Assembly (NCBI GenBank): GCA_027625915.1
Contig: JANTQA010000008.1
Location: forward strand, 13,579,001 to 13,643,000
From: Anaeramoeba flamelloides
Lineage: Eukaryota > Metamonada > Anaeramoebidae
DNA length: 64,000 nt
Direction: 5' to 3'
Of this stretch, positions 23,887 through 35,990 are shown piece by piece; within the stretch, counting starts at the first letter, position 1; every line of letters starts with the position of its first letter. The notes under the pieces are model-generated. The model ran no database searches, had not been told where the DNA came from, and saw nothing but the letters and a program-made list of their open reading frames with translations. The position numbers and the translations under genes are program-made.

Positions 23887-24089
23887 TACAGCCAGTTTCA
23901 CTTTTAAGGCACAAACTTTCAACAAAATTTAAGGAACAAAAAAAATCTCAAATTATCGCACAAAATTTAAATTCTAGTAAAAATAAATTGTAAAAAAAAA
24001 AACTAACAAATTTTGTGCCTTAATTTGAGATTTTTTTTGTGCCTTAAATTTTGTTGAAAGTTTGTGCCTTAAAAGTGAAACTGACTGTA
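23887..24089. repeat. Mariner-like palindromic MITE
   Basis: TA|CAGCCAGTTTCACTTTTAA at the left and TTAAAAGTGAAACTGACTG|TA at the right, with near-perfect inner arms GGCACAAACTTTCAAC and GTTGAAAGTTTGTGCC. Confidence 0.82.
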
Positions 24090-25514
24090 ATATACTCAAG
24101 GTCTTATCACTAAACAAATCATTTTTTCATTATTTTGAAAAAATTTCCCCTTTTTATATTTCTAAAATAAAATCTTCAACTTCATCAATTGTTTTTAGAA
24201 TCATTCTAAAATTCAACTTTAAATTGATAAAATTGATAATAATTGTAAGATTGTTTCAATATTACTGAATTATAAAAAAAAATTCAAAAAATCACAAATT
24301 ATAATCGTTTAATAGCTTCTCACATTAAAAATGCCAAAAAAAAAAAAAAATTATTTTAAAAGTAAAAATGAAAATAAAATAAGTTGCCACAATCCTATTA
24401 TTTTAGTTCAAAATTGTTTAAATTTCTTGATAAAATCGATTTTATATTTCAATAATATTTTTTTTTTTTTTACTTTTTGACAACAATTTTATAATCACCT
24501 GCTTGAAAATGATTTCTGGATTTTTCATATTTTATATATATCTTTTTTGAATTAATAAATAATTCCTTGAGATGGTAGTTAATGAAAGATAAAAAATTCC
24601 TAATTTTTATTTATTCATATTTTAGTATTTTTTTTTTCCTAAACTAACATTATTTTCTACCCTAATAAATAACAAACAGAATTGACAGTTTGAATGTCAT
24701 ATTATGATTACAAACAATTACAGGTCAAAGTTACCTGACACATGGAGCCAATTACACGTTTTTAAAGGATTTGAATTGATATTTGGAGGAAAATTTATTC
24801 TGGAAAATCCAAAATAGAATATTTTTAGACATTTTTTTTTTTTTAATTTTTTTTTGATGAAACAATTCAGATACCATTTTTTTTTATTGCAAGATCTATT
24901 ATCATCTATAAAAATTTATCATTTTAATGTTATTGAAATAGTAAAAATTCTTGTAGATAAATAATATTGTTTTCTATTGTAATTTTCTCTGGATCTTCAG
25001 TTTTAGATCAAAAGGTATATTGTTTTTTTTCTCAATATTAAACCTAAAGAATTTGAGGTTTTTAAATTTTTAAGAAAATCTATTGATTTATTAGTTTACT
25101 TTCATATATATTGGATATCAACTATTCTTTAGTGTATATTATTCTACTAATTTCCTATTTGTTTTTCAAAGGTCAATTTTAAAAAATAATTGGTATTTGA
25201 AAAAAATGTTGGGACCCTTTAGATATTCCCTTTGACTGAAACAAAGTTTACATAAAGATCTTATTTTTATTATTAATAAAAAATATATTTTCTTTTCTTC
25301 ATTACCTTTTAGAATTTTTTATACCTTTCCATAATTTTAACAATATTTAAATTTTGGACAAACAAAAAAAAAACAGTAATCTAACTTTATAATTTTCATG
25401 AAAAAATCATAATTACAAACGTTAAAAAAAAAAAAAAAAATTAAAAGAGAATATATAAACTGAAGAAAAATCATTGTTATTAAATAAAAAATAAATGAAT
25501 TAGAAAATTAATTT

Positions 25515-25541
25515 CTTTTACGCTTAATTGATGCGTAAAAG
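25515..25541. other. Perfect 9-bp hairpin
   Basis: CTTTTACGC, a 9-nt loop, then GCGTAAAAG. It lies 220 bp past the stop codon of the RCC1-BTB gene and could sit in its 3' untranslated region. There is no further evidence of function. Confidence 0.4.
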
Positions 25542-25763
25542 CGTTTAATAAAAGTCATCTCAAGACACAATAACAGGCCATAAACTGTTTTGTTGAAACA
25601 TTTGGAAGCTTTTTTTTTTTTTTTTTTTTTTCATTCAAAATACTAAAATAGCTATTTATCTTCGTATTTTGTTCTTTTTTTTATTTGTTTATTTTTTTTT
25701 TTTCAAAAAATAGAAAATGGATGAAATATAATGTTTTTAACAATATTTGATTCAGGAATTAAA

Positions 25764-27539
25764 TTAGTTCAAATCAAATTGTTTTTTAATTTGATTTAAT
25801 GCACGACTAAGTTGGGATTTAGGATTTAATTGATAATATTCCATTGCGTCCGATAATTCTTCAACAACTAATTCAGGATCGTCATCAGCTGTCAATGCCA
25901 ATTCTTCCGTGTATAAGTATTTAATAAATAATTCTAACGTTTCAATAGTTTTTTTGGAATAGTCTTGGACTTTGTTAGTCATTTGCTTTTCATTTAGATT
26001 GTTGAATAATTCACGATATAACCCACTTCGGGCATACAAAACGAAATCATGAGCAGGGATTTCTTCAAAATCTTGTTCATTATCGTCGTCATCATCATTG
26101 TCATCATCGTCTTCGTCCTGCGGATCTAAAACTTTGATAAAGAAATTTTTGGAATCTTCGTCACTGTAAAGCTTTGTTAAGGATTGCTTGAGCGTTGATT
26201 TCTTTAATTCATTATCATTGATATATTCATTAAAAAACAGTTTGCTGTGGAGTGAATTGATGTTATTTTTTTTGTTTGAATAAATCCAATTTAGGAAATC
26301 AAAAATTTGTTCCTTATCGAAAGTATTTTCTTTGATCCACCTTTGGAAATGCTCGATTGGCTTTCCAATTCTGACTTGAACCCATAGCTTATGAACAGGA
26401 ACACCAAGGATTTTGTCATCGCAAAATTTCCCACTTTGAAATAAATTTGTAAAATCTTCTCTTAATGAGGAATCCGTTTTGGGGACTAAATAGAAAGCAA
26501 AGCTTGAATTACAGAATGTATAATTTTCAAGATTGATTGATTCACTAATTTGCATTTTTCTAGGTATAACCGATGCCAATTGCTTATTTGATTGAAGATA
26601 AGCGGTACCCCAATGATAAAGCCCGTGGTCGGTTAAGGCTAAATTAAAATGATGAGAAATTGATACTTGGTTAACAAAGATCCCACTAAAGGTATCAATT
26701 TTGGTAAACTCTTGTACTTCTTTGCTCAGCCCATTTGCATCCCTTTCTCCAGCACCATAAAGTTCGCCATTGTTTGTTAACAAAAGAGAGTGGTTATAGC
26801 CGCCTTTTAAATCCTTAATATCAGAGCATTCAATGTTGGGAATTAGGATTTCTTTTGGGACTGATAATTTGCTTCTGCTATCACGATATCCTAATTTGTG
26901 GCTACCATTTTCACCTGCTCCCATGATTTTGTTATCAAGTGTAAAAAACCAAAAATGGTAACAATAAACACCTGAAAAGACTTTAACAACATTGTCACAA
27001 ACCTTTTTGGGAATATCAACAGCAGTATTTGTTCCAGTCCCAGAATTATTACCACAAGCATACAGTGCAAAGGATTCCATGTTTGATGAATTTTTTTCGG
27101 AACAAAGAAAATAGGATGAAATGCAGCCGCTCGTCATGTCATGAACAAATAATCCCTTTTCTTCAAAGAATTCAATACGATATGGTTTGTTGATTTCGAT
27201 TTGTTTGTTTTGAGGTAGGCCATTGGCATCAACTTTTAGTGTTTTACTTATGGAATAAACTTTTCCTTCGGAGTCAAGCAAAAGTACGTGCGACCAACCT
27301 GAAGAAATTTTGATAATTGTAGATGTAATAAAATTTGGGTATTCTTTGTATTTGTTTTCTTGAGAGGAAAAAACAACAAATTTGGATTCCTCTTGTAAAT
27401 AGCAATTAAAATTTTCGCCACCTGCAATTTGTCTAATGTCCCTTAGGTTTTCTTTGTAAACTACTTTACTTGTTGGGTCTGTGTCTTTTAAGATTTCAAG
27501 CGTTGGGGTATTTCGATCAAAATAATAGTATTGTTCCAT
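25764..27539 (-). CDS. RCC1-repeat protein with tandem BTB-like domains
   Basis: Single exon, 591 aa from the ATG at 27539; the frame stays open a few codons further but with no ATG. Residues about 30-375 form a degenerate RCC1 beta-propeller: repeated G-x-x-H/N-x-x-x-L blades such as SSGWSHVLLLDSEGKVYSIS, LYACGNNSGTGTN, KGGYNHSLLLTNNGELYGAG and SISHHFNLALTDHGLYHWG. Residues about 380-480 look like a first, partial BTB (KFCDDKILGVPVHKLWVQVR, FLNWIYSNKK). An acidic run rich in D follows (about 485-503), then a second BTB with AHDFVLYARSGLYRELF, ETLELFIKYLYTEEL and a BACK-like end. Proteins of this type commonly act as substrate adaptors for cullin-3 ubiquitin ligases or as scaffolds; no catalytic residues are seen. 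From memory, the architecture resembles abundant Anaeramoeba proteins. The nearest upstream structure is a small open frame at 27986 on the other strand. Confidence 0.85.
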   Translation of the reverse strand: MEQYYYFDRNTPTLEILKDTDPTSKVVYKENLRDIRQIAGGENFNCYLQEESKFVVFSSQENKYKEYPNFITSTIIKISSGWSHVLLLDSEGKVYSISKTLKVDANGLPQNKQIEINKPYRIEFFEEKGLFVHDMTSGCISSYFLCSEKNSSNMESFALYACGNNSGTGTNTAVDIPKKVCDNVVKVFSGVYCYHFWFFTLDNKIMGAGENGSHKLGYRDSRSKLSVPKEILIPNIECSDIKDLKGGYNHSLLLTNNGELYGAGERDANGLSKEVQEFTKIDTFSGIFVNQVSISHHFNLALTDHGLYHWGTAYLQSNKQLASVIPRKMQISESINLENYTFCNSSFAFYLVPKTDSSLREDFTNLFQSGKFCDDKILGVPVHKLWVQVRIGKPIEHFQRWIKENTFDKEQIFDFLNWIYSNKKNNINSLHSKLFFNEYINDNELKKSTLKQSLTKLYSDEDSKNFFIKVLDPQDEDDDDNDDDDDNEQDFEEIPAHDFVLYARSGLYRELFNNLNEKQMTNKVQDYSKKTIETLELFIKYLYTEELALTADDDPELVVEELSDAMEYYQLNPKSQLSRALNQIKKQFDLN

Positions 27540-27985
27540 TATAGGCGTTTGTTTCAAAGTTCAAAAAATAAAAAAAAATGAGAAAAAAATGTTTTCTTAT
27601 CATATACTTTGATATTACTGTTGTCAAAACAATTTCTTTCATTTGGAAAAAAACAATGTTTATAAATTTAAACAGTGTTGAGCCGATAAAACATTGGTAT
27701 AATTTGTCAAAAAATTTGTTCGTAACAAGATCCTTTGAAAGCAAGATTATCTAAATCAACCGTTTGAAAAGTTTAAATCCCCTCACTTGAATAATTTTCT
27801 GCTCTCATACGGTTTGTTAAATAAAACCTGTCTAAGTTTTAATATGTTTTTTTGAAAATTATTTAAGTTGTTTTCTGAAATAACTGTTTGTTTTTTCATT
27901 TTTTCAATAACTGTGTTGTTTTTGGTTTTTTTTTTGTATTTTACGAAGAATACAGTTCAGTATAACTATACTTTCAAATCAAAAA

Positions 27986-28144
27986 ATGTGTACAATCGAT
28001 CATATTATCCAAGCGTTTTTCTACAACCTTCATGGCCAATCTCCTGATAAAAGAGATCTAATTGAACCAAATTTAAACAAAAAAACACCCAAACCCATAA
28101 CAAACAAATCTTTCAATTTGAATAAATACAAAAAAAATCAATAA
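27986..28144 (+). CDS. Possible 52-aa small protein
   Basis: ATG at 27986, stop TAA at 28142. The deduced peptide (MCTIDHIIQAFFYNLHGQ...) is less biased to F/I/K/N than random frames here and contains runs of third-position variety (CAT GGC CAA TCT CCT GAT), which is why it is listed. It lies 450 bp upstream of RCC1-BTB on the opposite strand. No family is recognised. It could be a chance open frame, or a first exon of something spliced. Confidence 0.2.
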   Translation: MCTIDHIIQAFFYNLHGQSPDKRDLIEPNLNKKTPKPITNKSFNLNKYKKNQ

Positions 28145-29762
28145 AAAGGATAAAAAGAGTTTATGAAAAACTGTTTTTACTGACACCCCCACACGATCAA
28201 AAAAATGAGATATAACATTTTTTCAAAGTTTTTTGGAAAAAGAAAACCAAAAATTTCGTTGCATTATCCTTTTTTCCTTTAACCGATCGTCTTCAAATCA
28301 TACCTTGCATTTGGTTGTCTTTATTTATTTATTTTCATTCTTTTTTTTCTTCTATTGGATGAGATAAGAATCCAAAATGAAAGAATATTTCATAATGAAT
28401 CAAAAATTTAATTAGCCAATATTTTATATAATTAAAATTCTACAAGAACATGGCCAATGACCAAATTAATTATAAATCAATTCTTTTTCAACAAGTTTAA
28501 TAATGAGAGGAAATTAAATCTCTTAAAAGATCAATTTTCATTGATTATTATCAAGATCTTTCAATTTTTCAATCAAAATAGGAGAATAAATAATATTTTT
28601 GAAAATTTTGTATAAAATTTCAATTATGACTCAGAGAATGACAGTATTATTGTCAAGATATACTTCCTTTTTAAAAATAAACCCACTCTTGAAAATTTTT
28701 TCATTTCACATACAGATAAAAAAAAGAAAACAACTGAAAAAAGTTGAAAAACAACGCTTAAAAACACCTTTTTGGAAAAACCACTTTAAAAAGTTTAAAA
28801 AAAAATATAAAAGTCAACATTGGGTTATTGAACATACTGTAGAATTTATTGTTTAAGGAATACCCGAATTTTATGTTCTATGGGGGTTGGAATATTCATA
28901 CTTTATACAGAATAAATGAACAAAATGATGGATGATTGAGGGAAAGTTAAAATATTACAATTTTTATAAATTTTTTAGGATTTAGATGAAAAATTAAAAA
29001 AAACAATTGTTGATATAAAAACCATTCGAATTCTGGAATAAAACAAATCAAATTTAAAAAGCTCTTTTTTTTATATGATACAAAAGTCAATCCACTTTTT
29101 TTTCAAGTATGTTTATACCCTCACCCTAAACTCTGCCATACTTTAAAAGAATCTGGAATTACCTTTGCATAATGAAATTTTTGTTCCCAAAATTTTTGGT
29201 GAAGAATAATGGATTTGTCAAACTTAAAATTATAATTCATTTTTCAAGTAGATCTCGAATATGAGGTTGTTACTTTTCATTAATGGTTGAATTTTGACGA
29301 TTAAAATAGTAAAAAAAACAACTTTAAATTTTTTTTTAATAGTTTAAGCTTACTTGTAAATTGTTTTGATTTTTAATTTTTTTTTAAATTGGAAAAACTC
29401 TGAAAAATTAGAAACACGAACTACATAAAGTTAAACAGTCATTTTTTTTGTATTTATTTTTTTTTGATTATATTGTGTTGAAAGGAACATAGAAAGAACC
29501 ATAAATATTTTATTTCCAACTTTAAAAGATGTGATCAAATACCATACAAAATTTTTGTAAATTACTAATCTTAGAAAGTAATATCAATTTTAAGATTAGA
29601 CACTAGAAAGGAAGGAAATTAGCAAACTTTCTTATTTGAATATCCTTATAAATAAACCACGGTTCATATTAGAAAAATGCTCATATGCGATGCGCAAGTA
29701 AAACCACAAAATACTACCTAATTAGAAACAAAAATACATCTTAATTTTTAATTGTTGCTACT

Positions 29763-29967
29763 ATAACAACGGTTGGTTCCACTTTAAAGATATAAACTTT
29801 CAAAGAACTTTAACGAAAAAAAAAAAAAAAAATTAAGTTTTGGTACAAAATTCAAATTCTCGTAAAATTATTAGTAAAAAAATACCGAAAAACGTGCCTT
29901 AATTTGAGATTGTTTTGTTCTTTAAATTTAGTTGAAAGTTTTAGTGTTAAAAGTGAAACCGACTCTA
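29763..29967. repeat. Degenerate mariner-like palindromic MITE
   Basis: GGTTGGTTCCACTTTAAAG at the left, GTTGAAAGTTTTAGTGTTAA then AAGTGAAACCGACT and TA at the right. It includes an interior GTGCCTTAATTTGAGATTG shared with the other copies. Confidence 0.65.
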
Positions 29968-30254
29968 GAGTAGTGAAAAAAATAACGGGTATGAAAATAA
30001 TCCCTGACAAGATTTCCAAATTGTTAAGATAAGGAAAATTGTTGTGTAATTGTAAATATTTAAAATAAAATACTTTTTAATAGTCAATCTTTAAAAATGA
30101 TAACTCATTCATTATTTAGAATGATTAGTAATTAAAGCAACACTTTTTTTAATCACGAATTGTGGACTTTTTATTTATAATCAATAATCTTTCTATCAAC
30201 TTTTTAATCATCGGCGGATATTCTGGGGGGGGGGGCGTGTCTTCAAATACCATT

Positions 30255-30600
30255 GAATTCCTAGATTTTCATGAGGTTTTCTATTTTATTTCAGAAGAGT
30301 TCTAGGTTTTTTTTTACCTATTGAAATAAACAGAAAATTTTAATAAATTTTCGGTTTGTTTCAAAAAGTAAAAAAAACCTAACGAAAATCTATTGATTTT
30401 CCATATAAATAGAAAACCCAAAAAAAGCTAACGGCACTTTTTTTTGATTTGAGAAATAAAAAGAAAATAATAAAAAATTTTCTTTTTATTTCTCAAAAAA
30501 AAAAAAGTTAACAGCGGTTTTCCAGAATTAAAATAATTTAGTAAAATCAAGGATTTTACTCAATTCTTTCAATTACTGGAAAACCTAACAGCAGCCATAG
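30255..30600. repeat. Mosaic palindrome array, copy 3
   Basis: The C-type outer arm GAGGTTTTCTATTTTATT is followed by a B palindrome (about 30310-30380: TTTTTTTTACCTATTGAAAT to ATTTCAAAAAGTAAAAAAAA), another short pair around AAAATTTTCTTTTTATTTC, and a type-A palindrome (about 30513-30588: GTTTTCCAGAATTAAAATAA to CAATTACTGGAAAAC). Linkers are CCTAACG, GCTAACGGCAC and GTTAACAGC. The array starts 20 bp after the G11 run. Confidence 0.7.
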
Positions 30601-31094
30601 TTTCTATTTGGTCATGAAAATGATATTATTATTTTTTATACATATTTTAAATATTTTTCTCTTTCTCTTTTTTTTTAATTTGATAAATTTTCTTTAATTA
30701 ATCCTTTCTCTAAATAAATAAATAAATAAATAAAGTAAAAATTTTTCAAAGAACTATTCAATTAATCAAAGAACAAGAATAAGAATGATCATTTTCCAAA
30801 TTCCCGCAAAGCTCTCTAAAACTTGATTTTTTCTCAGAAAAGTTGATCTACTTATGCTATAAAACAATTACTTGAGTTACCTTAAGACACCCTACTTTAA
30901 TGGACTTTAGATAGGTTTATTACTAGTTTTATAAAAAAATTGTTTTTTAATAAAAAGTATTTAATTGAAAATAATTGCAATTTTGAAAACAATTTTACTA
31001 ATATTCACAATTAAGAATCTTGTTAGAGATTTTTTTATTGTCATTTATTTTTTTCACTAATAAATATCGAAAATCTATCCAAACTCAAAAACAA

Positions 31095-31220
31095 AAACAG
31101 CTATTTCATTCACTATTACCAAAATTTAGATAAATTCTTGGAACTCTATATGGATCTCGAAAATTGAAAAAACTCTATTTTTTTGATAACATACATATTT
31201 ATACTTGTGCGCTAGTATGA
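31095..31220. repeat. Fragment related to the 61.6-kb fold-back right arm
   Basis: ACTATTACCAAAATTTAGAT, then GAACTC...ATTGAAAAAACTCTATTTTT and TACTTGTG match the right arm and outer flank at 61597-61700 in order and spacing. Confidence 0.55.
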
Positions 31221-31264
31221 AAAAAATAAAAAAAAAAATTAAAGTAAAATAAAATCACTTCTTA

Positions 31265-32980
31265 CATTAAACTTTCATCATTAACAACAAAGTTTATTCA
31301 CAATATTATCACGATTCCAGAATTTAAAAATACATGCGGCTATTTTATTTATTATCTTTCATAAAACAATATTTTTTCAAACTCTTTAATCTAGAAAAAA
31401 GGTATTTTTTGGGATAAAAAATTCAAAATAAAGGCAGGGATGAATTTTAGTTAAATTCAACTTTAAGATATTTACTTTGAAAGAAAAAAACTAACAGTTT
31501 TGAAAAATACAGTAATCATCCAATAAAACTGAAATAGAGTAAAAAAAAAATTTTTTTTAGGAGAATTATTATGTTTCGTATTTTTACATTCTTAATAAGA
31601 ATTGATCAAAATCTTTGATTTTACTTCATACTTTTAATATTTTAAAAAACTAATAGAAAAAGTATCCTAAGCCAAATTTCAAAATTAGTGGCAAATTTTT
31701 TTATTATAATTTTTTTCTTTTTTCATTCGTCTTTCAAATATTAATATGATTAAACTATATTTTTATTTATTAATCTATATTAATTATTATCTCTAAACAC
31801 TTTAGTAAAATAAATTATTCCAAAAAAAAAAAAAATTAAACAAAATTTTTTTTAATTAAAAATCTACCCCTATTTTTGAAATTTAGCTGTAATATTTTTT
31901 TATCTTTTGGATTAAATAGAAAATATATTTAATTTTCGCTTTATTTCATAAATTAAAAACAAACCTAACATTATTTTCCATCAGGTGCCTTTGTAATTTT
32001 TTACTTTTTGAAATAAACTGAAAAATTATTTAAATTTTCTGTCCATTTCAAAAATTACAAAAAACCGAACGAAAAGAGTCCTAGGTTTTCTTGAGGTTTT
32101 ATGTTTTATTTGTAAAGTGTTCTTGGTTTTTTTTACTTTAGAAATAAACAGAAAATTTATTAAAATTTTACGTTTATTTCTAAAGTAAAAAAAACTTAAC
32201 GAAAATCAATAGATTTTCTAAATAAATAGAAAACTCAAAAAACCTAAGAAAATCTACTATTTTTCCAAATAGACAAAAAACACAAGAAAAACTAACGAAA
32301 AACTGTCCGTAGAGTGCCTCGCTTTTCTTTACTTCAAGAAATTAAAAAAACAACTAATGGAAGTGTCCCAAGGTTTTACAGAATTAAAAAGAATCTAGAA
32401 AAATCAAAGATTTTACTCAATTCTTTTAAATTCTGGAAAACCTAACGAAGGTGTCCGTAGAGTGCCTAGCTTTTCCAGAATTCAAAAGAATGGAGAAAAA
32501 TCATAGATTTTACTCGATTCTTTTAAATTCTGGAAAAGCTAACAGCGGTTTTTAATTACTTTTTGAAATAAACCGAAAATTTAATTAAATTTTCTGTTTA
32601 TTCCAAAAATTAAAAAAAACCTAACGGAAAATCAAAAAAAAAAATATTTTTTTTAATTTATATCAATATTCAATTCTTTAATTATCCAAATAATTGATTA
32701 CCCATTGTAAAGATTTCTATTATATTTAAAATACTTGTATAATAATTGATTATAACCTCTTATATATGAAAAAAAAAAAAAAAAAAAATATATCCAAATT
32801 TTTTTCTACTAAATTGTGAAAAAATCTTAATAGAAACATCGAAAAATGGATTATCCAGCTTTAAATATAAAATATCTTGAAAAATAATAATTGATCAAAA
32901 TTCTTTTATTAAACAATAATGTTTATTATAAGTGGACTTATCTAAAAGTAAAAAATTAAGAATGGTTAATTTTTTTTTTG
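31265..32980 (+). repeat. Long dispersed repeat, copy 2 (partner 9785-10860)
   Basis: Same ordered blocks as the partner: AAGTTTATT..TTCCAGAATT then TTTTATTTATTA, ATGAATTTTAG..AAATTCAACTTTAAG, a palindrome array, then GATTATCCAGCTTTAAAT with AAAATATCTTGAAAAATAAT and TTGATCAAAATTCTTTTATT. Its array (31955-32630) carries more palindrome units than the partner's. Confidence 0.55.
31955..32630. repeat. Mosaic palindrome array, copy 4 (longest)
   Basis: Reading left to right: a B unit (31990-32060), a C-type arm (TTTTCTTGAGGTTTTATG), a B unit (about 32115-32195), C-type arms ending GTAGAGTGCCTCGCTTTTC, and two A units in tandem (about 32370-32440 and 32465-32545: TTTTCCAGAATTCAAAAGAA mirrored by TTCTTTTAAATTCTGGAAAA). 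A final B unit spans about 32548-32622. The phrase CCTAACGAAGGTGTCCGTAG then AGTGCCTAGC links consecutive units. Confidence 0.78.
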
Positions 32981-34090
32981 AAAAATGCTTTCTTGATCGT
33001 ATTGTGTGATTGTGTGGTAGAAAAGTTATTTTATTAATCTTCACTTTTAAAATGATATTAAAAGTTTTTTATATTACTTTATTCATTTTTTTAAAGAATT
33101 TGTTTAATAAATAACACTAAGATTAGCAAATTTCTCAATTTCAAAAAATTGAACATATATTTGTTTCTTTGAACTAAAATACTTGTTCAATAAAAACAAG
33201 AAAAAATTCCTTCATTTTTCGAAAACTATTTGAAAAGGCACAAATCCAATTCTTTATTAGTTAATTATGCATAAATACATACACATACACTTTTGTTTTG
33301 ATACAAAATCCAACCAATCCCTTTTTTTGTATAATTAGAATATTTGTCCTCTTTTTTCTTTTCAAAATAGGAGAAAAGAAACCATTTACAGTAGATTTTA
33401 AACAGAAAAACAACATAATTACAAATTTTAGAAAAAAAAAATAAAAAACATTTTTATTTACGAAGCCAAGCCAAGAAAATTTTAAGATTTTGCTCAAAAC
33501 CATTCATTATTAAGAATACTTATTATGTACAGGCTTCTATAATTGATTCTTTTCTTGGATTTCTCTGCAATTAGACAATAAAAGAGAAAATAGAGACTCA
33601 TTGAAAAGTTGGATAATTTGGTTTGTATTAGTAGAATTATAATCAATTTTCTATCGAATGTGGAAAATGTAAAATTTATCATTTAACCAATACTTTCACT
33701 AAACCCAGTTGGGAGAAAAAGATCCTTTGAAACACTAGTTCTTCAAGATAACATTTGAAAAATAACAAATTAGTTGTTTTTGTTTTATTTTTCACTATTC
33801 TTTGTTTTTTGTTCTGCCGAGTTAGATCATGAGTTCCAAAAATAAAAAATCAAATCCTTTTGATTTGTTTCTTCAAAAATCATTATGTTATAATTCTTCA
33901 TTTTGGATCCACTTCCAACACTCAAACTAATGAGATTGTTCTAGTACTTAGGGTGCTATCAATAGTAAAATCTTTGAATTCATAAATATCATCTCAGAGC
34001 ACTTGAAATAATATCAGTTTTTCTTGTTAACCCCAACCAAAACCTGTTAATAACAAGGTGATTATTCCCAAAGCAAAATAATAAATATTC

Positions 34091-34550
34091 ACTGTTGAGA
34101 GAAAAATGTTGGAAAGAGAAAAATGGTTGGAAAGCATTTTTAATTGGGAACATTACTGAAAATGATTTTTAAATTCGGTCGTTTGTGAAATAACTAAAGA
34201 AAATAACAATAATCTACTTATTAAATTAACGATTATCGTAATTCTACTTTTTCAAAATCTTCTCTCTTATAATCTAAAGCAAGTTTAAAAATTACAATTT
34301 TCAGAATTAATAGTAAACTTCACTTGAACTTGGTTTTTTGTTAAAATAGCATGATCTACTTTAGTTGTCAACCATTCAAATGAGTATTCTACACAAACCA
34401 CAGATTAACGAACTTGTAACACCTTTAAACCTGGATTTATATAAAAGTCAGCAAGTTATAAATAGGATTTGATTTTCAATTTTACTAATGTTCCCAATTA
34501 AAAATGGTGTCCAACCATTTTTCTGTTTCCAACATTTTTCTCTCAACAGT
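34091..34550. repeat. Fold-back element with about 80-bp inverted ends
   Basis: The left end ACTGTTGAGAGAAAAATGTT, continuing through AATGGTTGGA and TTTTTAATTGGGAACATTA, is inverted at 34470-34550 with only a few mismatches. The spacer is about 295 bp. The inner arm motif TTTTACTAATGTTCCCAATT resembles TTTTACTAATGTTGACAATT in the larger fold-back at 53.6-54.5 kb, so the two are probably related. Confidence 0.75.
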
Positions 34551-35959
34551 CATATAAAATTATTGTTTTATTCTGAAACTAAATTAGATTTCGGCTTTAT
34601 AAAAATACCTTGACCAAATTAAAGTTAAAGCCAATTAAGATATTATAAGTTATTAAAATAGCATCCACAAATTAGAGAATCTGCATAATCAAGAAAAGAT
34701 CATTTCGAAATCTGACTTTCAGAAAACAATTTTTAACAAATCTAAAGTAAGGAGTAGATAGGACTATTTGGGACCCAAATAACAAACCATTATACCTTAG
34801 ATCCAAAAATCTTTTTTTCATTTCCCATAACTTTACATTGTATTGGAAGAAATATTGAAGCTTCAAAATGTAATCCTCTCATTTAAATCTAAACTATAAC
34901 TTTTTTAATTCTCTTTGAATATGGAAATCCTGTAATGAGGTTTTAGAGATCTCAAGAATACACAATTTTTTCAACAAATTTTTAATAATTGAAAAATCAA
35001 AGCAAAATCCTCAGACCAAAAGATAGTATTTAAAAAAACTGTTATTGTGTTGAGTACTCCATTATTTTTTTTTTTGAATATTTATTCTTTTTTTAATTGA
35101 TCTTACTTTACATTTTCAGGTTATATTAAGCTTTTCAATTAAAAAGTGGATTAAGATTATTGTCTAGAACTTTAAAATTCATCCCAAAATGAAGATCAAT
35201 CTACTAAGAATCTAACCCTAATCTTGTGTTACCAAATCTATTAAACCAAAAAACCTTTTTTCTCATTTTAGTGCTTGTATACATTAAATAATCATTTCTG
35301 GGGTGACGGAAATTATTTAAAATCTTCACTCTTGTCAAATATAGCAATGAAAAATAGGTAAATTGGGCCAAATAGTTTTTTTGAAAAGTTATATTCGTCT
35401 CTTTTAATTTTTATCCCCAAAAGATTTCCAATTAATAAAAAAAATATTTTCTTTTTACTTTTAAAAATAATTATACTTTTTATTAGCTGAAAAAACATTT
35501 CAAAAGAACTTTTAGAATCTCTTAAAAATAATATTTTTGAGAGAAAATATTGATCATTTTTTATGGGTGTGTCCTTCCTATAAAAAAAATTGATTACATT
35601 TTTCATAACAAATTAAAAAAAAAAAAATCTTAATGAAATAATTTTAAATCAGGAGAGTTTGAAACTATTTTCATTTATTAATAATCGTGAAATCAATGAT
35701 TTTACACTTAAATTTTTGATCAAATTAGATTTCCTTTTTGTAGTTTAGTTCAAAGTTTTTCTAATTCCAATTGTCCTAACAAGGAAGAAAAATCCAAATG
35801 AAAAAAGTTTCCACGGGAACTCTTTAATTAATAAAACTCAAAAATCAGAATTCAGTTTTTGATTTATTTCTCTAATTATTCCTTTTTTAACAATTTCTTC
35901 TTTATTGCTGCACAAATAAAAATTTTTAGAAACGATCAATCAAGAAATCAGTAAATTCT

Positions 35960-35990
<31 letters not shown>

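Larger units (their letters stand above)
18118..25763. other. 7.6-kb gene-free stretch between AsnRS and RCC1-BTB
   Basis: Positions 18118-18245 are probably the 5' intron of AsnRS. Beyond that no gene is recognised. The stretch holds the 0.65-kb repeat copy 2, three mariner-like MITEs, a T18-G8 homopolymer junction (21805-21830), a 23-nt-scale A run near 23477, and a small hairpin at 25515-25541. Around 23330-23440 a short tract resembles 30630-30740 (ATTATTTTTCTTCTTCTC / ATATTTTTCTCTTTCTC followed by CCTTTCTCTCAATAAATGA-like sequence). Confidence 0.55.
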
